From Thermoplasmata archaeon (GTDB lineage Archaea; Thermoplasmatota; E2; DHVEG-1): a DNA stretch of 8,395 nucleotides. This document shows positions 6,503 to 8,395 of the stretch, in pieces (position 1 is the first letter of the stretch; the number at the start of each line of letters is the position of its first letter). The translations under genes and the position numbers were made by a program. The stretch is from assembly GCA_003649715.1 (NCBI GenBank), contig QMSS01000062.1, positions 1 to 8,395 on the forward strand, read 5' to 3'. Below the pieces are notes generated by a model, which was not told where the DNA came from, searched no databases, and saw only the letters and a list, made by a program, of their open reading frames with translations.

Positions 6503-7969
6503 TTATAAATACTTTTTCAAAACATGTGGTATTTCCTCGATTATATCAGTTGCAAGCAGTCCATATGACTTTTTTTTAAAAGCCTCATTCCCCGCATATC
6601 CATTTAGAAAAACACCTATCCGAGCGGCATTGAATGGCTTCACACCCTTAGACAGCAGAGCACCGAGAATACCTGAGAGTACATCTCCTGTGCCTCCAAC
6701 AGTCATAGCCTCATTATGAGTCTTGTTAAGCTTCACATCTATGCCGTCACTTACTATATCTACAGGGCCTTTTAGAAGAATTGTTACACCAAGTTTTTCC
6801 GCCCATTGTTTCACAGCCATGATCCGCTTATCTATGTCAGTAGACAATGCCTTCCCAGTTAGCTTTTTAAACTCACCAGCATGTGGGGTAACAATGGTAT
6901 TCGAATTTTTTACAACATCTGTTTTTCTGCTGAGAGCCTTTATAGCATCTGCGTCAACAACCAACTGTTTTCCCATCCTCGTTGTTATTTCAATTATCCT
7001 CGCAGCAGCCTCCAAAGTCTTACTTTTATCACCCAACCCTGGACCAACAACAACACCATCGCATCTAACTAAGAGATCCTTGATCACTGGTATGTCATCA
7101 ACTGTCAACATATCATTAGAGAATAACTCTCTGACTATGAGATTAGGAGAAAACGATGCAGCAGCCCGCCATGATCTACTAGGCGTGGCTATAAAAACAA
7201 GATCAGCTCCTGTTCTAAGCGCAGCGAGACCCGACAATGCAGGTGCCCCAATATATGGTCCACCACCGACAATCAGCACAACACCATTCTCACCCTTATG
7301 AGACTCCTTTTTTGGCCTCGGATAATAAACAGACAACTCACCAGGTCCAACAAACCTAACAGCCTCCTCAGGTATACCAATATCAACAACCCTGATCTCA
7401 CCACTATTCTCCCTACTCATACCATGTTTTATATCATGGAATGTAATGGTATAATCTGGTTTCACCGCCACATCTGTTCCCAGCCCAGTTGGAACATCAA
7501 CAGAAACAACAAACCCTCTTTTTTTACTCATAATCTTTTTAACCAGAGAGCCATAGGGATCCCTGAGCCTACCAGATAAACCTATTCCAAGCAAAGCATC
7601 AACAACAACACTGCTCTGAGAAAGCAACCTATCAACATCCTCCATAGAATCTATATCATAAATCTCAACACCAATTTTCTTCAATCTAACAAAATTGTTT
7701 CTAGACACATCAGTTTTTATCTCATTCTCTCGACCAGCTAAAAAAACTGCAACCCTGTACCTCTCAGCTAAGTAACGAGCAGCTACAAAACCATCCCCGC
7801 CATTGTTGCCAGTCCCACAAAAAACTAGCACATATACATTCTCAGATCCCAACAGCTTCTCTATAAAATCTGCAACACCTCGACCAGCATTCTCCATCAA
7901 AACAGATGTCTTCACACCATAAAACTCAGCATTCCTATCAAGAACCCTTACCTCACTACCCGGTATCAT
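6503..7969 (-). CDS. nnr: Bifunctional NAD(P)H-hydrate repair enzyme: epimerase plus ADP-dependent (S)-NAD(P)H-hydrate dehydratase
   Basis: Repairs NADH and NADPH damaged by hydration. The N-terminal YjeF_N-type domain (about 1-215) interconverts R and S hydrates; it has SVLMENAGRG (22-31), GTGNNGGDGF (52-61), VVDALLGIG (122-130) and SVDVPTGLG (156-164). The C-terminal ribokinase-like domain (about 220-488) dehydrates the S form using ADP; it has GENGVVLIVGGG (226-237), VVGPGLGD (307-314), VVDADAIKAL (337-346), TPHAGEFKKL (361-370), LLKGPVDIV (398-406) and GGTGDVLSG (425-433), with catalytic-type D429. The 488-residue length is normal for the fusion. I placed the start at ATG 7969 because the domain begins there. 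The frame stays open upstream to 8227, but that part lies antisense across aNAC and gives a Cys/Tyr/Phe-rich non-homologous stretch. A TATATA box lies about 31 bases upstream, and no Shine-Dalgarno sequence is visible. Confidence 0.95.
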   Translation of the reverse strand: MIPGSEVRVLDRNAEFYGVKTSVLMENAGRGVADFIEKLLGSENVYVLVFCGTGNNGGDGFVAARYLAERYRVAVFLAGRENEIKTDVSRNNFVRLKKIGVEIYDIDSMEDVDRLLSQSSVVVDALLGIGLSGRLRDPYGSLVKKIMSKKRGFVVSVDVPTGLGTDVAVKPDYTITFHDIKHGMSRENSGEIRVVDIGIPEEAVRFVGPGELSVYYPRPKKESHKGENGVVLIVGGGPYIGAPALSGLAALRTGADLVFIATPSRSWRAAASFSPNLIVRELFSNDMLTVDDIPVIKDLLVRCDGVVVGPGLGDKSKTLEAAARIIEITTRMGKQLVVDADAIKALSRKTDVVKNSNTIVTPHAGEFKKLTGKALSTDIDKRIMAVKQWAEKLGVTILLKGPVDIVSDGIDVKLNKTHNEAMTVGGTGDVLSGILGALLSKGVKPFNAARIGVFLNGYAGNEAFKKKSYGLLATDIIEEIPHVLKKYL

Positions 7970-7994
7970 ACCAAAAATGTTAAACAAATAATAA

Positions 7995-8004
7995 CGTATA
8001 TATG
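7995..8004 (-). promoter_or_regulatory. TATA-like promoter of nnr
   Basis: CATATATACG on the minus strand is centred about 31 bases before the nnr ATG, which predicts a leader of about five bases. It shares the 93-base divergent region (7970-8062) with the aNAC promoter, so binding of the two transcription complexes could interfere. Confidence 0.45.
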
Positions 8005-8008
8005 CTTC

Positions 8009-8039
8009 GGATAAAAAACACAAAAAATTGGATAAAAAA
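8009..8039 (+). promoter_or_regulatory. Tandem GGATAAAAAA elements, promoter region of aNAC
   Basis: The ten-base element GGATAAAAAA occurs at 8009-8018 and again at 8030-8039, 21 bases apart, or about two helical turns. The second copy is centred about 27 bases before the ATG at 8063 and so fits a TATA box for a leaderless aNAC transcript. The first copy may be a second, weaker start or a factor-binding site. Confidence 0.45.
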
Positions 8040-8062
8040 TCATATAAGGATGGAATGACAAA

Positions 8063-8395
8063 ATGATCCCAGGTCGCATAAACCCTAGGCAGCTCAACCA
8101 AATCATGCGGAGACTTGGAATAAATATAAAAAACATAGAGAACGTAGAAAAAGTCACAATACAAACAGACACCATGGAATACATCTTCGAACATCCTGAG
8201 GTAACAATCATGGAAGCACAGGGACAAAAAACCTATCAGATAACAGGAACACCACAGGTAGTAGAAAGAAAAGAAGAAATCCCCATGGAAGACATCAAAC
8301 TAGTCATGGAACAGACCGGAAAAACAAAAGAGGAGGCAAAAAAAGCCCTGGAAAAAACACAGGGCGACATAGCAGAAGCAATAATAAAACTAAAA
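8063..8395 (+). CDS. nac: Archaeal nascent polypeptide-associated complex protein (aNAC), 3' end at the window edge
   Basis: A ribosome-associated chaperone-like protein that forms homodimers in archaea and contacts chains leaving the ribosome. The frame is open for 111 codons to the last base, with no stop seen. Residues 1-20 (MIPGRINPRQLNQIMRRLGI) match the usual basic start. The NAC domain spans about 28-66, with the signature FEHPEVTIMEAQGQKTYQI at 42-60, and a C-terminal UBA domain spans 72-111 (from EIPMEDIKLVMEQTG to GDIAEAIIKLK). Related proteins end within a residue or two of this point, so the protein is probably nearly complete. Codon use is A/C-rich, with every Lys as AAA and T rare at third positions, in contrast to nnr next door. 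An AAGGA at 8047-8051 is 11 bases from the ATG and weak as a ribosome site; the upstream TATA-like box suggests a leaderless start. Confidence 0.95.
   Translation, partial: MIPGRINPRQLNQIMRRLGINIKNIENVEKVTIQTDTMEYIFEHPEVTIMEAQGQKTYQITGTPQVVERKEEIPMEDIKLVMEQTGKTKEEAKKALEKTQGDIAEAIIKLK

Noticed and set aside
6723..7301. A 192-residue plus-strand open frame opposite nnr
   Set aside because: It is the antisense shadow of conserved Nnr motifs, with Ser/Thr/Pro-rich translation typical of reverse-complement frames.
7970..8227. Upstream extension of nnr by 86 residues
   Set aside because: It runs antisense through the clear aNAC gene, gives a Cys/Tyr/Phe-rich stretch unlike any Nnr, and the family's N-terminal domain begins at the ATG at 7969.
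1..8395. CRISPR array, tRNA, rRNA or defence-system genes
   Set aside because: I saw no regularly spaced repeats, no cloverleaf with a T-loop GTTCRA pattern, no rRNA-like GC-rich block and no defence-type domains. The only mobile-element signal is the transposase remnant at the left edge.

Overview
The window most likely comes from a chromosome of an AT-rich archaeon. The right edge carries an archaeal nascent-polypeptide-associated complex (aNAC) protein with NAC and UBA domains. The metallophosphoesterase belongs to an archaeal family. Start codons mostly lack Shine-Dalgarno sequences, and several have a TATA-like box about 25-40 bases upstream, as in short-leader or leaderless archaeal transcripts. 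A euryarchaeal, possibly Thermoplasmatota-like, host is a guess from the style of the proteins and was not tested.

Layout. Bases 1-600 hold the decayed remains of a DDE transposase on the minus strand, broken by stops and frameshifts and cut by the window edge; a strong hairpin sits near its left end. Bases 601-831 are A/T-rich and hold promoter-like elements. A UbiA-family membrane prenyltransferase follows on the plus strand (to 1842) and converges on pyrG (CTP synthase, minus strand, 1879-3501) across a 36-base gap with a bidirectional terminator-like hairpin and T-tracts. Next, all on the minus strand, come a 58-residue membrane protein (3697-3873), a COG1407-type metallophosphoesterase (4044-4790), a 538-residue signal-peptide/membrane-anchored surface protein of unknown function (4837-6453) and bifunctional Nnr (6503-7969). 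Nnr diverges from aNAC (8063 to the window edge) across a 93-base shared promoter region.

How they work together. This is mainly housekeeping content and not one system: CTP supply (PyrG), repair of damaged NAD(P)H (Nnr), nascent-chain handling (aNAC), a lipid/quinone-type prenyltransferase, a metal-dependent phosphoesterase and an envelope protein. nnr, the surface protein and the phosphoesterase are tandem with gaps of 49 and 46 bases and could be co-transcribed in that order.

The most striking signal is not a gene. Codon and strand composition flip inside pyrG near 2960-3020: all nine lysine codons before residue 163 are AAG, while 16 of the 17 between residues 180 and 304 are AAA. The flip appears to follow position and not coding strand. 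Left of it the plus strand of the genes is G/T-leaning; right of it the minus strand is G/T-leaning, and aNAC, on the plus strand, uses A/C-rich codons. That is the pattern expected where two replication forks meet, although a recombination or assembly join is also possible. I found no convincing undescribed defence or mobile system, no tRNA or rRNA and no CRISPR array.
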